From: Fen-1258 sp964449775
Lineage (GTDB): Bacteria; Bacteroidota; Ignavibacteria; Ignavibacteriales; Melioribacteraceae
Direction of reading: 5' to 3'
Assembly: GCA_964449775.1 (NCBI GenBank)
Contig: CAYVBQ010000006.1
Span: forward strand, 1-64,000
DNA length: 64,000 nucleotides
Below, one piece after another: positions 1 through 7,489 of this stretch. The notes under the pieces are model-generated. The model saw only the letters and a list, made by a program, of their open reading frames with translations. It was not told the origin of the DNA and made no database searches. The translations under genes were made by a program, and so were the position numbers. Every line of letters starts with the position of its first letter. Within the stretch, counting starts at the first letter, position 1.

Positions 1-840
1 CTTTACGGGTTTTTTCCAGACCGGCTTCTGTCTCCTTACGTTCGGTGATGTCCTCTATGGCAAGAAGAATTATCCGTTCTTTTTCTGTACCTCTCTGAAT
101 TTGCCGGGCATTCAAAAGCATAATGCGTTTACCGATTGTAGAAAAATCGTGTTCAACTTCATAGTTATCGAATGTTGTTTTTTCGGGAAGGATTGTCTCC
201 AGCAGTTCTCTCAGTTTAGGAATATTCCATTGGTGATTTCCCAGATCATATATAAGCGTTCCAATTGTTTCATCGGAACTTACCTTGAAGAAATCATAGA
301 ATGAACGGCTGGCTTTAACTACTCTTAAATCTTGATTCAAAGCAAGTAACGGTTCCCGTACAGTGTTGATTATGTTTTCGGCGAATTCACTTACTTCATC
401 TGCCGATATTTTAATTACCGCAAGTTCTTTACGGGTTTTTTCCAGACCGGCTTCTGTCTCCTTACGTTCGGTGATGTCCTCAATGGCAAGAAGAATTATC
501 TGTTCTTTTCCCGATCCTCTTTGAATTTGCCGGGCATTCAAGAGCATGATGCGTTTACCGATTGTAGAAAAATCGTGTTCAACTTCATAGTTGTCGAATG
601 CTGCTTTTTCGGGAAGAATTGTCTCCAGCAGTTCTCTCAGTTTAGGAATATTCCACTGGTTATTTCCCAAATCATATATAAGCTTTCCAATTGTTTCATC
701 GGAGGTTACCTTAAAAAAATCAAAGAATGAACGACTGGCTTTAACTACTCTTAACTCTTTATCCAATAAAAGTAAAGGTTCACGCACAGTGTTGATTATG
801 TTTTCGGCGAATTCACTTACTTCATCGGCAGATTTCAATT
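1..840. repeat. 426-bp tandem duplication encoding two PAS domains
   Basis: The sequence starting at base 1 (CTTTACGGGTTTTTTCCAG) restarts at 427 and stays nearly identical for about 400 bp. The unit is 426 bp, exactly 142 codons, so the reading frame is kept. The copies differ by scattered substitutions only. More copies may lie beyond the window edge. Confidence 0.9.
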
Positions 841-904
841 TGATTTTTGAGAGGGGCGGATTTTTAGCTGATTTTAATTTTTCTTTCTTATTGATCTTTG
901 CCAT
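1..904 (-). CDS. PAS-repeat signalling protein, partial (C-terminus beyond the window edge)
   Basis: The reading frame is open from an ATG at 904 to base 1, with no stop. An AGGATGG ribosome-binding site lies about 4-7 bases upstream of the ATG. After a lysine-rich start (MAKINKKEKLKSA) come two nearly identical PAS domains of about 142 residues, each with EFAENIINTVREPLL, VVKASRSF, LLNARQIQRG and ending ILLAIEDITERKE. That ending is the typical PAC end of PAS domains in sensor kinases and CheB/CheR-type methyltransferase fusions. The part seen has no kinase or output domain, so the output is unknown. It lies downstream of two response regulators on the same strand and could be their partner kinase, but this is inference. 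The two PAS units arose by a recent 426-bp tandem duplication. Confidence 0.8.
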   Translation of the reverse strand, partial: MAKINKKEKLKSAKNPPLSKIKLKSADEVSEFAENIINTVREPLLLLDKELRVVKASRSFFDFFKVTSDETIGKLIYDLGNNQWNIPKLRELLETILPEKAAFDNYEVEHDFSTIGKRIMLLNARQIQRGSGKEQIILLAIEDITERKETEAGLEKTRKELAVIKISADEVSEFAENIINTVREPLLALNQDLRVVKASRSFYDFFKVSSDETIGTLIYDLGNHQWNIPKLRELLETILPEKTTFDNYEVEHDFSTIGKRIMLLNARQIQRGTEKERIILLAIEDITERKETEAGLEKTRK

Positions 905-918
905 GATACCATCCTATG

Positions 919-934
919 TCTGACAATTGTCAGA
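919..934. promoter_or_regulatory. perfect 16-bp palindrome upstream of the PAS gene
   Basis: TCTGACAATTGTCAGA is a perfect inverted repeat. It sits 15 bp upstream of the ATG at 904 and just before the ribosome-binding site, a position where a dimeric repressor or an mRNA hairpin could block expression. No regulator is assigned. Confidence 0.4.
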
Positions 935-1069
935 AATTATTTTTCTTAATATGTATTGTTGTTTGGAGCTCGAACTCAATTCAAACATAAAATCGTTCAT
1001 CATAAATAAAAATTATTCACTTCAAACTTGGTTTCTTGTAAAAGAACAACTAATAGCATTTTATTAATA

Positions 1070-1220
1070 GAGATATCTGAATAATCCAATATTTGTCTTT
1101 GCGAGTCCGGCAGAGCCGGACGAAGCAATCTAAATTGACTAGAAAGTAAAAAGGAGATTGCTTCATCCCGCTAAAGCAGGATTCGCAATGACTATCGATA
1201 AATTATTATTCAAATGTTTC
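1070..1220. repeat. MITE-like interspersed palindromic repeat, copy A
   Basis: The element contains TTTGTCTTTGCGAG...GAAGCAATCT...AGATTGCTTC...TTCGCAATGACT, an imperfect long hairpin of the GTCATTGCGAG type found scattered in many genomes. Its ends (GAGATATCTGAA at 1070-1081 and TTCAAATGTTTC at 1209-1220) match, in degenerate form, the terminal inverted repeats of copy B at 57566-57705. It ends 3 bp from the stop codon of the response regulator gene at 1223 and may act as its terminator. It codes for nothing. Confidence 0.75.
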
Positions 1221-1222
1221 CA

Positions 1223-1912
1223 CTAATTATTCATCGCTGAGGTACTCCTGGTAATTGAATTAAGAGTTTCATCAGTGTAAGAATAGTTTGCAATTTCCAG
1301 GCGTGTATGTATTGCAAGTTTTTCCATGATATTATGAATATGACTCTTAACGGTATAAGTTGATATGCGAATTTTTTGACCGATCTCTCTGTTGCTCATA
1401 CCTTCACCAAGTAACCCGATAACTTCCTGTTCCCGCTTTGTCATCCGAACTGCTTCTTTCAGATGGGATTTACCTTCTCTTACTGCGTTTTCAACAATCT
1501 GAGAAAAAAGGGAATCAATTAAGAGAGGCGGAAGTACAGTTGATCCTTCAGCGACTGTTCGTATAGTGATTAATAAATCATTAAGCGATGCATCTTTAAG
1601 GATGAAGCCGTTGGCACCAGCTTTTACATACTGAAGGATATCGGCTTGTACAGGCGCAAGATCCATAACAATGATTTTTGCTTCCGGGAAATCTTTCTTA
1701 ACTATTTCCACAACATGTAAACTATTTTGACTTCGCAATCCCAAATCCAAAAGAACCACATTTGGTTTTAACTGCCTGATTTTGAGAAGTGTATTTTTTC
1801 CTTCTCCAGATGCGGCGAAAATAACGATATCCTTATGAGGTTTAAGAATAGAAAGGATACCATCCCGAAGAAGACGGTTATCTTCGATGAGTAACAATCT
1901 GATTTTTTTCAT
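1223..1912 (-). CDS. NarL/LuxR-family response regulator (paralogue 1)
   Basis: A 229-residue protein if started at MKKIRLLLIEDN (ATG at 1912, with TTGGGA upstream). A longer in-frame start at 2038 would add 42 residues with no receiver homology, so the shorter start is preferred. The receiver domain is at about 1-120 with acidic pocket E10/D11, phospho-acceptor D56 (VVLLDLGL) and K106. A LuxR-type helix-turn-helix (MTKREQEVIGLL, VKSHIHNIMEKL) occupies about 160-220. The beta-4 switch position, normally Ser/Thr, is D84 (IVMDLAP), so phosphorylation may not switch it in the usual way. It is a close paralogue of the broken regulator just upstream at 2131-2827. It acts as a cytoplasmic DNA-binding regulator; its target is unknown. 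Confidence 0.9.
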   Translation of the reverse strand: MKKIRLLLIEDNRLLRDGILSILKPHKDIVIFAASGEGKNTLLKIRQLKPNVVLLDLGLRSQNSLHVVEIVKKDFPEAKIIVMDLAPVQADILQYVKAGANGFILKDASLNDLLITIRTVAEGSTVLPPLLIDSLFSQIVENAVREGKSHLKEAVRMTKREQEVIGLLGEGMSNREIGQKIRISTYTVKSHIHNIMEKLAIHTRLEIANYSYTDETLNSITRSTSAMNN

Positions 1913-2130
1913 TTTATAATCCCAACTATATATTGAGTGTAATACCGATTTACAATAATTAGCTCGTGGATATTTATATTTTTGATCCACGGCTTCATCG
2001 GTGGCAAATTCGATTGAAGTATTTATTTTGCTTTTCACCGAAATGAAGATGCAATTAATTAGGATGTAAATTCAATCGGTCAAAGGGATGAAAAAGGAAC
2101 TACATCTTTTAAGTAGTTAAGGGAAGGGAA

Positions 2131-2827
2131 TTACTCGCCAATTAATGAAGTGGTATCAATTGCAGTTTTGTAAGCGTCAGATAGATGAGCGTGTTTTGCA
2201 ATCTGGACACGTGTATGAAGCGCTAATTTTTCAAGTATGTTATGGACGTGGCTCTTCACTGTGTAGGTTGATAGATGAAGCTTTTGTGCAATCTCCTTAT
2301 TGGTGGAACCATCGGCAATCAATTCAATCACTTGCCGTTCACGTTTTGTCATACGAACCGATTCAACGATTGCTGAAGATTTAGCCCCCCCCGTTAACTG
2401 CATGTTCAACTATTTGAGAAAAAAGTGAGCCGGTTAAATGCGGTGGTAAAACTTGAGCGCCCTGATAAACTGATCGGATAGTTTTATAAAATTCGGCAAC
2501 GTTTGCATCTTTGAGTATGAATCCTGATACTCCTGCCTGGACAAATTCAAAAACATCTGTCTGAAGCGGTATAAGATCCATTACTATTACTTTGGTCTCC
2601 GGAAAATGCTGCTTAGTTAATTTTACAATTTGCAAATTGTTTTGATTTCGTAAACCGAGATCGAGAAGAACGATATTTGGTTTGTGCTTCTCCATTGTCA
2701 TTAAAATGTTTTCGCCATTACCAACAGTAGCAACTTCATGCATATCAGACTGCTTTTTGAGCATTGATGCAATGCCATCACGCAGAAGGCGATTATCTTC
2801 AATAAGTAGTATCTGGATTTTTTTCAT
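2131..2827 (-). pseudogene. NarL/LuxR-family response regulator (paralogue 2), frameshifted at a G8 tract
   Basis: It starts at MKKIQILLIEDN (ATG 2827, AGGA 5 bases upstream). An intact receiver (E10/D11, D56, switch residue Asp as in paralogue 1) runs to IVEHAVNGGG and stops at 2381. The LuxR output domain (MTKRERQVIELIADG, VKSHVHNILEKL) continues in another frame to 2131. The break lies at a run of eight C on the plus strand (2385-2392). Removing one base restores IVEHAVNGGAKSSAIVESVRMTKRER, which aligns with paralogue 1. Full length would be 231 residues. This could be a sequencing error, a true inactivation, or slipped-strand phase variation that separates receiver from output. Confidence 0.85.
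2385..2392 (-). repeat. homopolymer G8 tract (minus strand) at the receiver-output junction
   Basis: Eight consecutive C on the plus strand. G7 or G10 would put receiver and DNA-binding domain in one frame; G8 ends the protein after the receiver. No other run of eight G or C was noticed in the coding part of this window. Confidence 0.8.
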
Positions 2828-2961
2828 TGCATTCCTATGCATTGAACATAAAAATGAGATACGGCAAAACATTTTTTTCAATTTAAAAGTAAAAAAACAA
2901 AACTAATTTCCAATAGACGACCGATGAGGAGAGTGTTCTGTTTTTGTTTAATTATTTAAGG

Positions 2962-2981
2962 AACGGTTAAAAACCGTTTTC
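2962..2981. terminator. small hairpin between the regulator genes and the DUF1028 gene
   Basis: AACGGTT AAA AACCGTT followed by TTC on the plus strand. The flanking genes are on the minus strand, where the U-tract is poor, so its role as a terminator of the 3130-4134 gene is uncertain. Confidence 0.3.
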
Positions 2982-3020
2982 TACAGAAAAGATGGATGAT
3001 CAGAAAATGACCAGTTAGAA

Positions 3021-3134
3021 TTAATCAAAATAAAGTGTGATTCCATACATCTCGGGCTCTCTCGGGGGATCATCATTCCAAGACGTATTTATTATATGTT
3101 CCAAAGAAAATAAAATATACTCAGCATAATTATT
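3021..3134 (-). pseudogene. possible 3' gene remnant, unidentified
   Basis: In the gap behind the DUF1028 gene, an open frame of 37 codons ends in protein-like sequence (INTSWNDDPPREPEMYG, then ITLYFD and a stop). It has no start codon and no ribosome-binding site. The parent gene is not recognised; the aromatic terminus would suit a beta-barrel protein. It may be coincidence. Confidence 0.25.
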
Positions 3135-4134
3135 TCAAAATTTCTGCTAACTGATCCGGAGTAACTTTCAATAATCCGTTTGGAAGGAGACGGGGAGTTA
3201 ATTCTCTCCAGTTTTTATCTTTATCAAATATTTCTCTGAACATAGGCAATGCTTCTTTCACATTACCTTTATTGGCAAGTGCAACGGCAGTCCAGTATTT
3301 CATCTCAAGATTTTCGGGAAACATCTTCATGGCTGAAGAATACTCTTTCATTGCAGCATCCATATCATTTTTTTCAACGGCAAGATCACCGTCGTTCATA
3401 TGTTTGTAAGCTTGGTGCACACTTAGTAATCTGCGCAACTCAATGAGTGGTGTCTCGTGATCATCAACGCGGAGATCGACTAAGCGGTCCTCCCAAATTT
3501 TTCCGGTTGATTTAGCACGCACAACAAGTAGTGCTGCAGATTGTTTTCCTCGAATATCCCCGCCTGCTTTCTCAGCGGCTTCAAGCGCAACAAGCATTCT
3601 TTCGGCCAACGATCCTTTTGAATTTTTAAAAGCTTCTTCCATCGCAGGCCAGATATTTTCGTTCGACATTAAATTTGCTTGTACAGAAAAACCATTACCT
3701 ACTATATTCCCGGCAGGCTGAATACATAATTTTCCCGTGAATGATGCAGCGTTACCTTTTGAATCAAGAATTGCAAGCTGACGGAATTCTCTTCCTTCAT
3801 CACTCTTTAACAATTCATCAACTGCTTCTTGGGGAGTCGTTCCTTTTTGAAGCAATTCTAATCCGCCGGGACCAAAAGCAGGATTAACTAATGATTGTGT
3901 AGCAACAACTCCAACTCCTGCTTCACCCCATGTAACAATTGTTCCAACAGAAAACCAATGAGATTGTACAGCGACTCCCATATCGCCGGTCTTCTCATCA
4001 AATGCAACGATGGAATATGTGTGCGCCAAAGGGGAATCTGATTTGAAAAATTGTGCGTTGAGAATTGAGAATTGTGAATTGAGAATTGCGAATTGAAGAA
4101 TGACGAATAGTATCAAGCTTAATTTCAGTTTCAT
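3130..4134 (-). CDS. DUF1028 family exported protein with C-terminal TPR-like region
   Basis: 334 residues from MKLKLSLIL (ATG 4134). The GGAG ribosome-binding site lies inside a longer frame that starts at 4146, which rules that start out. A signal peptide ends near SILNAQF. The DUF1028 core spans about 35-235, with THTYSIVAFDEKTGDMGVAVQ, WGEAGVGVVATQSLVNP and FSVQANLMSN; the family belongs to the Ntn-hydrolase-like fold group. The C-terminal 100 residues (HMNDGDLAVEKNDMDAAMKEY) look like TPR helices. Substrate and role are unknown. The signal peptide is partly made of a DNA micro-repeat (4059-4097) encoding repeated ILNSQF-like units. The gene stands alone. Confidence 0.85.
   Translation of the reverse strand: MKLKLSLILFVILQFAILNSQFSILNAQFFKSDSPLAHTYSIVAFDEKTGDMGVAVQSHWFSVGTIVTWGEAGVGVVATQSLVNPAFGPGGLELLQKGTTPQEAVDELLKSDEGREFRQLAILDSKGNAASFTGKLCIQPAGNIVGNGFSVQANLMSNENIWPAMEEAFKNSKGSLAERMLVALEAAEKAGGDIRGKQSAALLVVRAKSTGKIWEDRLVDLRVDDHETPLIELRRLLSVHQAYKHMNDGDLAVEKNDMDAAMKEYSSAMKMFPENLEMKYWTAVALANKGNVKEALPMFREIFDKDKNWRELTPRLLPNGLLKVTPDQLAEILK
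4059..4097. repeat. AGAATTG micro-repeat inside a signal-peptide coding region
   Basis: Tandem degenerate units of GAGAATT/GTGAATT/GCGAATT type. On the coding (minus) strand they read TCAATTCTCAATTC and give repeated ILNSQF/AILNSQF residues in the hydrophobic part of the DUF1028 signal peptide. The same motif recurs at 34669-34687. Confidence 0.7.
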
Positions 4135-4399
4135 TTTTATCTCCATTAAAAATCTTAATCAAATTAAATTATTTCTTATCAACCAACAACAGAAAGGATT
4201 GAAAATTAGAAAGTAGTTTGCTATGTTCTTTCCGTGTTTATAGAAGTAAATCAATAAACCTACTGAATCAATTCTTTCAGAGAATTTACACACATGAGAA
4301 AACAATTAATTATAGTTCGTCTATACCTCTCAAATTGGAAGGATAAACGAACAATTGCATAGCTACACTAGTTAGCGGTAATTAAAAAAAGGAAACAAT
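4135..4399. other. divergent intergenic region
   Basis: A 265-bp AT-rich spacer between the minus-strand DUF1028 gene and the plus-strand epimerase gene. It should hold both promoters. GCTACACTAGTTAGCGG at 4361-4377 partly resembles the ACTACAC motif listed at 32270, but the match is weak. No coding sequence is seen. Confidence 0.5.
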
Positions 4400-5329
4400 A
4401 TGCAAACAATTTTAGGATCAGGTGGAGCAATTGGAAACGAGCTTGCCAAAGAACTTAAGCAATATACCAGCGAAATACGATTGATAAGTCGAAATCCGAA
4501 ATTAGTCAACCCCACAGACCAATTGGTATCAGCAAACTTATTAAATCCTGAAGAAGTTCGTAAATCAGTGAAAGGCTCATCCGTTGTTTACGTGACGGTA
4601 GGTTTTCCTTATAGTGCAAAAGTGTGGAAAGAAAGCTGGCCAAAATTTATTTCCAATGTAATTGAAGCTTGTAAAGAAAATAACTGTAAGCTGGTGTTTT
4701 TTGATAACATCTACATGTACGACATGAATCACCTGAATGGCATGAATGAACAGACACCTATCAACCCTCCAAGTAAAAAGGGTCAAATAAGAGCTCATAT
4801 AGTAAAAATGATAATGGATGAAATTGAAGCGGGACATTTAACTGCTTTGATTGCCCGTTCCGCTGACTTTTATGGCCCATCCATTCAAAACACAAGCGTG
4901 CTGACGGAAACCGTATTTAAAAACTTGAGCAAAGGGAAAAAAGCAAACTGGATAAGCTCACTCAATTTCAAACACTCATTCACTTACACCCTTGATGCAG
5001 CTAAAGCAACAGCCCTTTTAGGAAACACAGAAGATTCTTATAATCAAGTTTGGCATTTACCAACAGCAGCAAATCCATTAACAGGCAAAGAATGGATTGA
5101 AGCCATTGCAAAGGAAATGAAGGTAAAGCCAAAATATCAAGCTGTTCCTAAATTTCTTATTCGTATTATCGGCCTGTTTGTGCCTATAATGAAGGAAATG
5201 GTTGAAATGTTGTATCAATACGACAGAGACTATGTTTTTAACAGTAGCAAATTTGAAAAACGTTTTGATTTTAAACCGACACCATATACTGATGGAATTA
5301 AACAAATTGTAGAAATTGACTATAATTAA
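4400..5329 (+). CDS. NAD(P)-dependent epimerase/dehydratase-like protein (atypical SDR)
   Basis: 309 residues, start supported by AAAGGAAACAATATG. It has an N-terminal Rossmann motif GSGGAIGNELAKEL (residues 6-19), a modified glycine-rich loop of the extended SDR family, then VVYVTVGF and FFDNIYMYD in place of the usual S-Y-K region. An ARSADFYGP motif is typical of NAD-dependent epimerases, and the C-terminal substrate-binding part contains HSFTYTLDAAKAT. The classical YxxxK catalytic pair is not evident, so it may be a binding protein or a reductase rather than a true epimerase. Substrate unknown. It is monocistronic and followed by a compositionally distinct stretch. Confidence 0.8.
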   Translation: MQTILGSGGAIGNELAKELKQYTSEIRLISRNPKLVNPTDQLVSANLLNPEEVRKSVKGSSVVYVTVGFPYSAKVWKESWPKFISNVIEACKENNCKLVFFDNIYMYDMNHLNGMNEQTPINPPSKKGQIRAHIVKMIMDEIEAGHLTALIARSADFYGPSIQNTSVLTETVFKNLSKGKKANWISSLNFKHSFTYTLDAAKATALLGNTEDSYNQVWHLPTAANPLTGKEWIEAIAKEMKVKPKYQAVPKFLIRIIGLFVPIMKEMVEMLYQYDRDYVFNSSKFEKRFDFKPTPYTDGIKQIVEIDYN

Positions 5330-6101
5330 ACTACCGATAACAGCAACTACCCAAAATGCGGAATTTCGTATTCCGATGAAGGTTTTGTGGTTAATCAAAC
5401 TTCAGTTTTTCAAATCAAGTTTTGTAGTAAAAATCCTGCTCTTCGGGTAGCTGCAAAACGCTGTGCGCCATTGCTTAATGATCGTCATTGCATATGCTGG
5501 ACATAGTTGAATCGGTGGTGTTCTTCGGAATTGTCCACTTCTGTGGGCAAATGGACTCTGGCTCTTCATGCGCTCCACTCATTCCCGAAGAAGAAAAGTC
5601 ATTTGGACACTTATGTTGATTTCGGTTGGTGCAGTAATTGGCTTTGTATTGCCCCTTGATATGATTCGCCAGAAATTTCTCCTACTCCTTTTTGTGTTAC
5701 CAGTGTTGGCTATTGTGGACGTAGCACGGGCAAAGTCGAATCGCAGTTTCGCCTTTTGGTTTCGAGCGTGTTCTTTCGAGATATGTACGGTCTGTGGTGC
5801 GGCAGCAATGTTTCGCTACATCCTTGACGCCCTGAAATTGGCAGCCCTGATCTAGCCCTGATGGTACAGCAAGTGTAAAAAAGTCGTTCGCTCAGTCATA
5901 TGAAAAATAGTTATGCTCACTCCACCGTTGTGCTCATAGAGAATTTATCATTTTGTAGTTCGCAAAACGGCGGCATGGTTGCTCGAATGTTGATAAGTAC
6001 GCGTTATACCTAACATCCACCCAAATTCAATTTGCTATTCTAAACGAATGCCTATATTTTCACAACCCATAAATCAATAACTATTTATTAAAGGAGAAAA
6101 A
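5330..6101. other. GC-richer intergenic patch with little coding content
   Basis: A 770-bp stretch between the epimerase gene and the FKBP gene. Much of 5430-6000 is visibly less AT-rich than its surroundings. It holds an arm pair GCAACTACCC (5341-5350) and GGGTAGCTGC (5446-5455), a small possible gene at 5568-5855 and GCGTTATACCTAAC near 6001. It may be a small acquired fragment. No mobile-element gene is seen. Confidence 0.4.
5568..5855 (+). CDS. hypothetical small membrane protein
   Basis: 95 residues: a basic start (MRSTHSRRRK), then hydrophobic segments at about 10-30 (VIWTLMLISVGAVIGFVLPL), 36-52 (KFLLLLFVLPVLAIVDV) and a weaker C-terminal one. The positive-inside pattern suits a small inner-membrane protein. 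There is no good ribosome-binding site, and the frame is open upstream to 5511, so the start is uncertain. No family is recognised. Composition differs from the neighbours, which suggests transfer or a decaying gene. Confidence 0.4.
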   Translation: MRSTHSRRRKVIWTLMLISVGAVIGFVLPLDMIRQKFLLLLFVLPVLAIVDVARAKSNRSFAFWFRACSFEICTVCGAAAMFRYILDALKLAALI

Positions 6102-6851
6102 ATGAAGTTGATGAGAATCTTCATTGTGCTGCTGCTGACATTTACTGTGGTAACGGCGCAGACTAAGAAGGCACCAAATGCCAAAACTGCAGCATCAGTC
6201 GTATTGAAAACTCAAGGTGATTCGATTAGTTATTGCATAGGACAGAACATTTACGGTAATTTGAAAGATCCCGGTATACAATTGAACTTAAATGTTTTGC
6301 TAGAATCTTTGAAAGATGCTGCTAAGGAAAAATCCATTCTTACTCAGGAACAAATCATAAAAGTATTGACCGCTCTAAATACTAAGATGCAAGAACGACA
6401 AATGGCTCAGCAGAAAGCCGAAGAGGAAAAGAAAAAAACGGAGATGACCCCAATAATTGAAAAAAATAAAAAGGAAGGGGAAACATTCCTAGCTGAAAAT
6501 AAAAAGAAAGAAGGCGTTATAACTACAGCGAGCGGTTTGCAATATAGAGTGATCACAAAGGGAACAGGCCCGTCACCAAAAGACACTAGTCAGGTAAAAG
6601 TTCATTACAAAGGGACATTGCTTGATGGAAAAACTTTTGACAGTTCTTACGATAGAAATGAACCGGCAACATTTCCTCTTAATCAAGTGATAAAAGGATG
6701 GACGGAAGGTTTACAGCTTATGCAAGTTGGTGATAAGTATCAGTTCTTCATTCCTTACGATCTTGCATATGGAGAAATGGGACGTGGAGAAACGATTCCC
6801 CCGGCAGCAGTATTAATTTTTGAAGTTGAGTTATTGGAGATTGTAAAATAG
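6102..6851 (+). CDS. FKBP-type peptidyl-prolyl cis-trans isomerase, exported
   Basis: 249 residues; start fixed by AAAGGAGAAAAAATG. The signal peptide is at 1-19 (MRIFIVLLLTFTVVTAQ). An FKBP_N-like helical dimerisation region at about 40-140 includes SYCIGQNIYGNLK and a charged coiled stretch, as in FkpA/Mip. The FKBP domain at about 150-249 has VKVHYKGTLLDGKTFDSSYDR, the IKGWTEGLQLM core and FFIPYDLAYGEMGRGETIPP. It catalyses proline isomerisation and probably helps fold envelope proteins in the periplasm. It is convergent with the YhcH-family gene and separated from it by a hairpin. Confidence 0.93.
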   Translation: MKLMRIFIVLLLTFTVVTAQTKKAPNAKTAASVVLKTQGDSISYCIGQNIYGNLKDPGIQLNLNVLLESLKDAAKEKSILTQEQIIKVLTALNTKMQERQMAQQKAEEEKKKTEMTPIIEKNKKEGETFLAENKKKEGVITTASGLQYRVITKGTGPSPKDTSQVKVHYKGTLLDGKTFDSSYDRNEPATFPLNQVIKGWTEGLQLMQVGDKYQFFIPYDLAYGEMGRGETIPPAAVLIFEVELLEIVK

Positions 6852-6861
6852 TGATTGGTAA

Positions 6862-6898
6862 TTGGTGGTTGGTGATTTGAAAGATCACTAACCACCAA
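6862..6898. terminator. bidirectional hairpin between convergent genes
   Basis: A 15-bp stem (TTGGTGGTTGGTGAT against ATCACTAACCACCAA, one G-T pair) with a 7-nt loop. It lies 10 bp after the FKBP stop and 12 bp before the 3' end of the gene on the other strand. No strong U-tract follows on either strand. Confidence 0.6.
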
Positions 6899-6909
6899 TA
6901 ACAAAATTA

Positions 6910-7440
6910 TTAAATAGGTTCATTCGCAGGTTCTTGGCTAATAGGTTCTTCATTTGGTGTTTCTTCCGGTTCCTTGCTTTCTACCTCAAAATCCGTTCTT
7001 ACTTTCACAACAACTTTCTTAACTTCATGCGGAATGTTTAATGCAAGCTGCGGCATGTGGATATCTGTGGGGAAGAAGATAACAAACTGTCCTTCGACCG
7101 CTGTTAAGAAATTACCCTCTCCTTTATAAAAAGATATATCATTACCTGGGTGATATTCTTGCAACACAATAACTTTTTTTGAATCTGTGAAGCCCATCTT
7201 TTCTTTTCCTGCGACCATGTATTGAATATCAATATATTTTTTATGTGCTTCCCACTTTGCCGAGCTTGAAGGCTTTGTATTGTATAACTGAACTATTGCA
7301 AAAATATCCTCACCGTCAATTTCATAACTACCCGGTTCGACATTTGTGAAATCGGTCTGTGCTAGATATTGTAGGGCTTTTGTAATTCTTTCGCCAAGCG
7401 GAAAGTATAAGTGAGAGTTTCTTAGTTGATCGAAAATCAT
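6910..7440 (-). CDS. YhcH/YjgK/YiaL family protein
   Basis: 176 residues from MIFDQLRNSHLYFPLG (ATG 7440 with AGAGGATAT upstream); a longer frame to 7512 has no supporting homology and runs into the neighbouring gene. Family motifs are YEIDGEDIFAIVQLYNTKP, WEAHKKYIDIQYMVAGKEKMG and FFPTDIHMPQLAL. The cupin-like family is linked to sugar (sialic acid or beta-galactoside) metabolism in other bacteria; no reaction is established here. The last 25 residues form an acidic Glu/Pro-rich tail (EPEETPNEEPISQEPANE) not usual for the family. It follows the barrel gene (stop 7490) by about 50 bp and may be cotranscribed. Confidence 0.85.
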   Translation of the reverse strand: MIFDQLRNSHLYFPLGERITKALQYLAQTDFTNVEPGSYEIDGEDIFAIVQLYNTKPSSSAKWEAHKKYIDIQYMVAGKEKMGFTDSKKVIVLQEYHPGNDISFYKGEGNFLTAVEGQFVIFFPTDIHMPQLALNIPHEVKKVVVKVRTDFEVESKEPEETPNEEPISQEPANEPI

Positions 7441-7489
7441 ATATCCTCTGAGTTTAGATGTAATAAAAAAAGTAAATGTGACTATTGAT

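Noticed and set aside
1913..2038. 42-residue N-terminal extension of response regulator 1
   Set aside because: It has no receiver homology and is absent from the paralogue. The MKKIRLLLIEDN start at 1912 is the standard receiver beginning.
4361..4377. GCTACACTAGTTAGCGG as a fourth site of the shared AACTACA motif
   Set aside because: Only the CTACAC core fits and spacing to the GTGG end differs. It also lies upstream of an unrelated gene.
5990..6020. GCGTTATACCTAAC as an integron attC site
   Set aside because: No convincing partner core or full attC stem could be drawn, and no integron integrase is present. Kept only as a weak hint in a finding.
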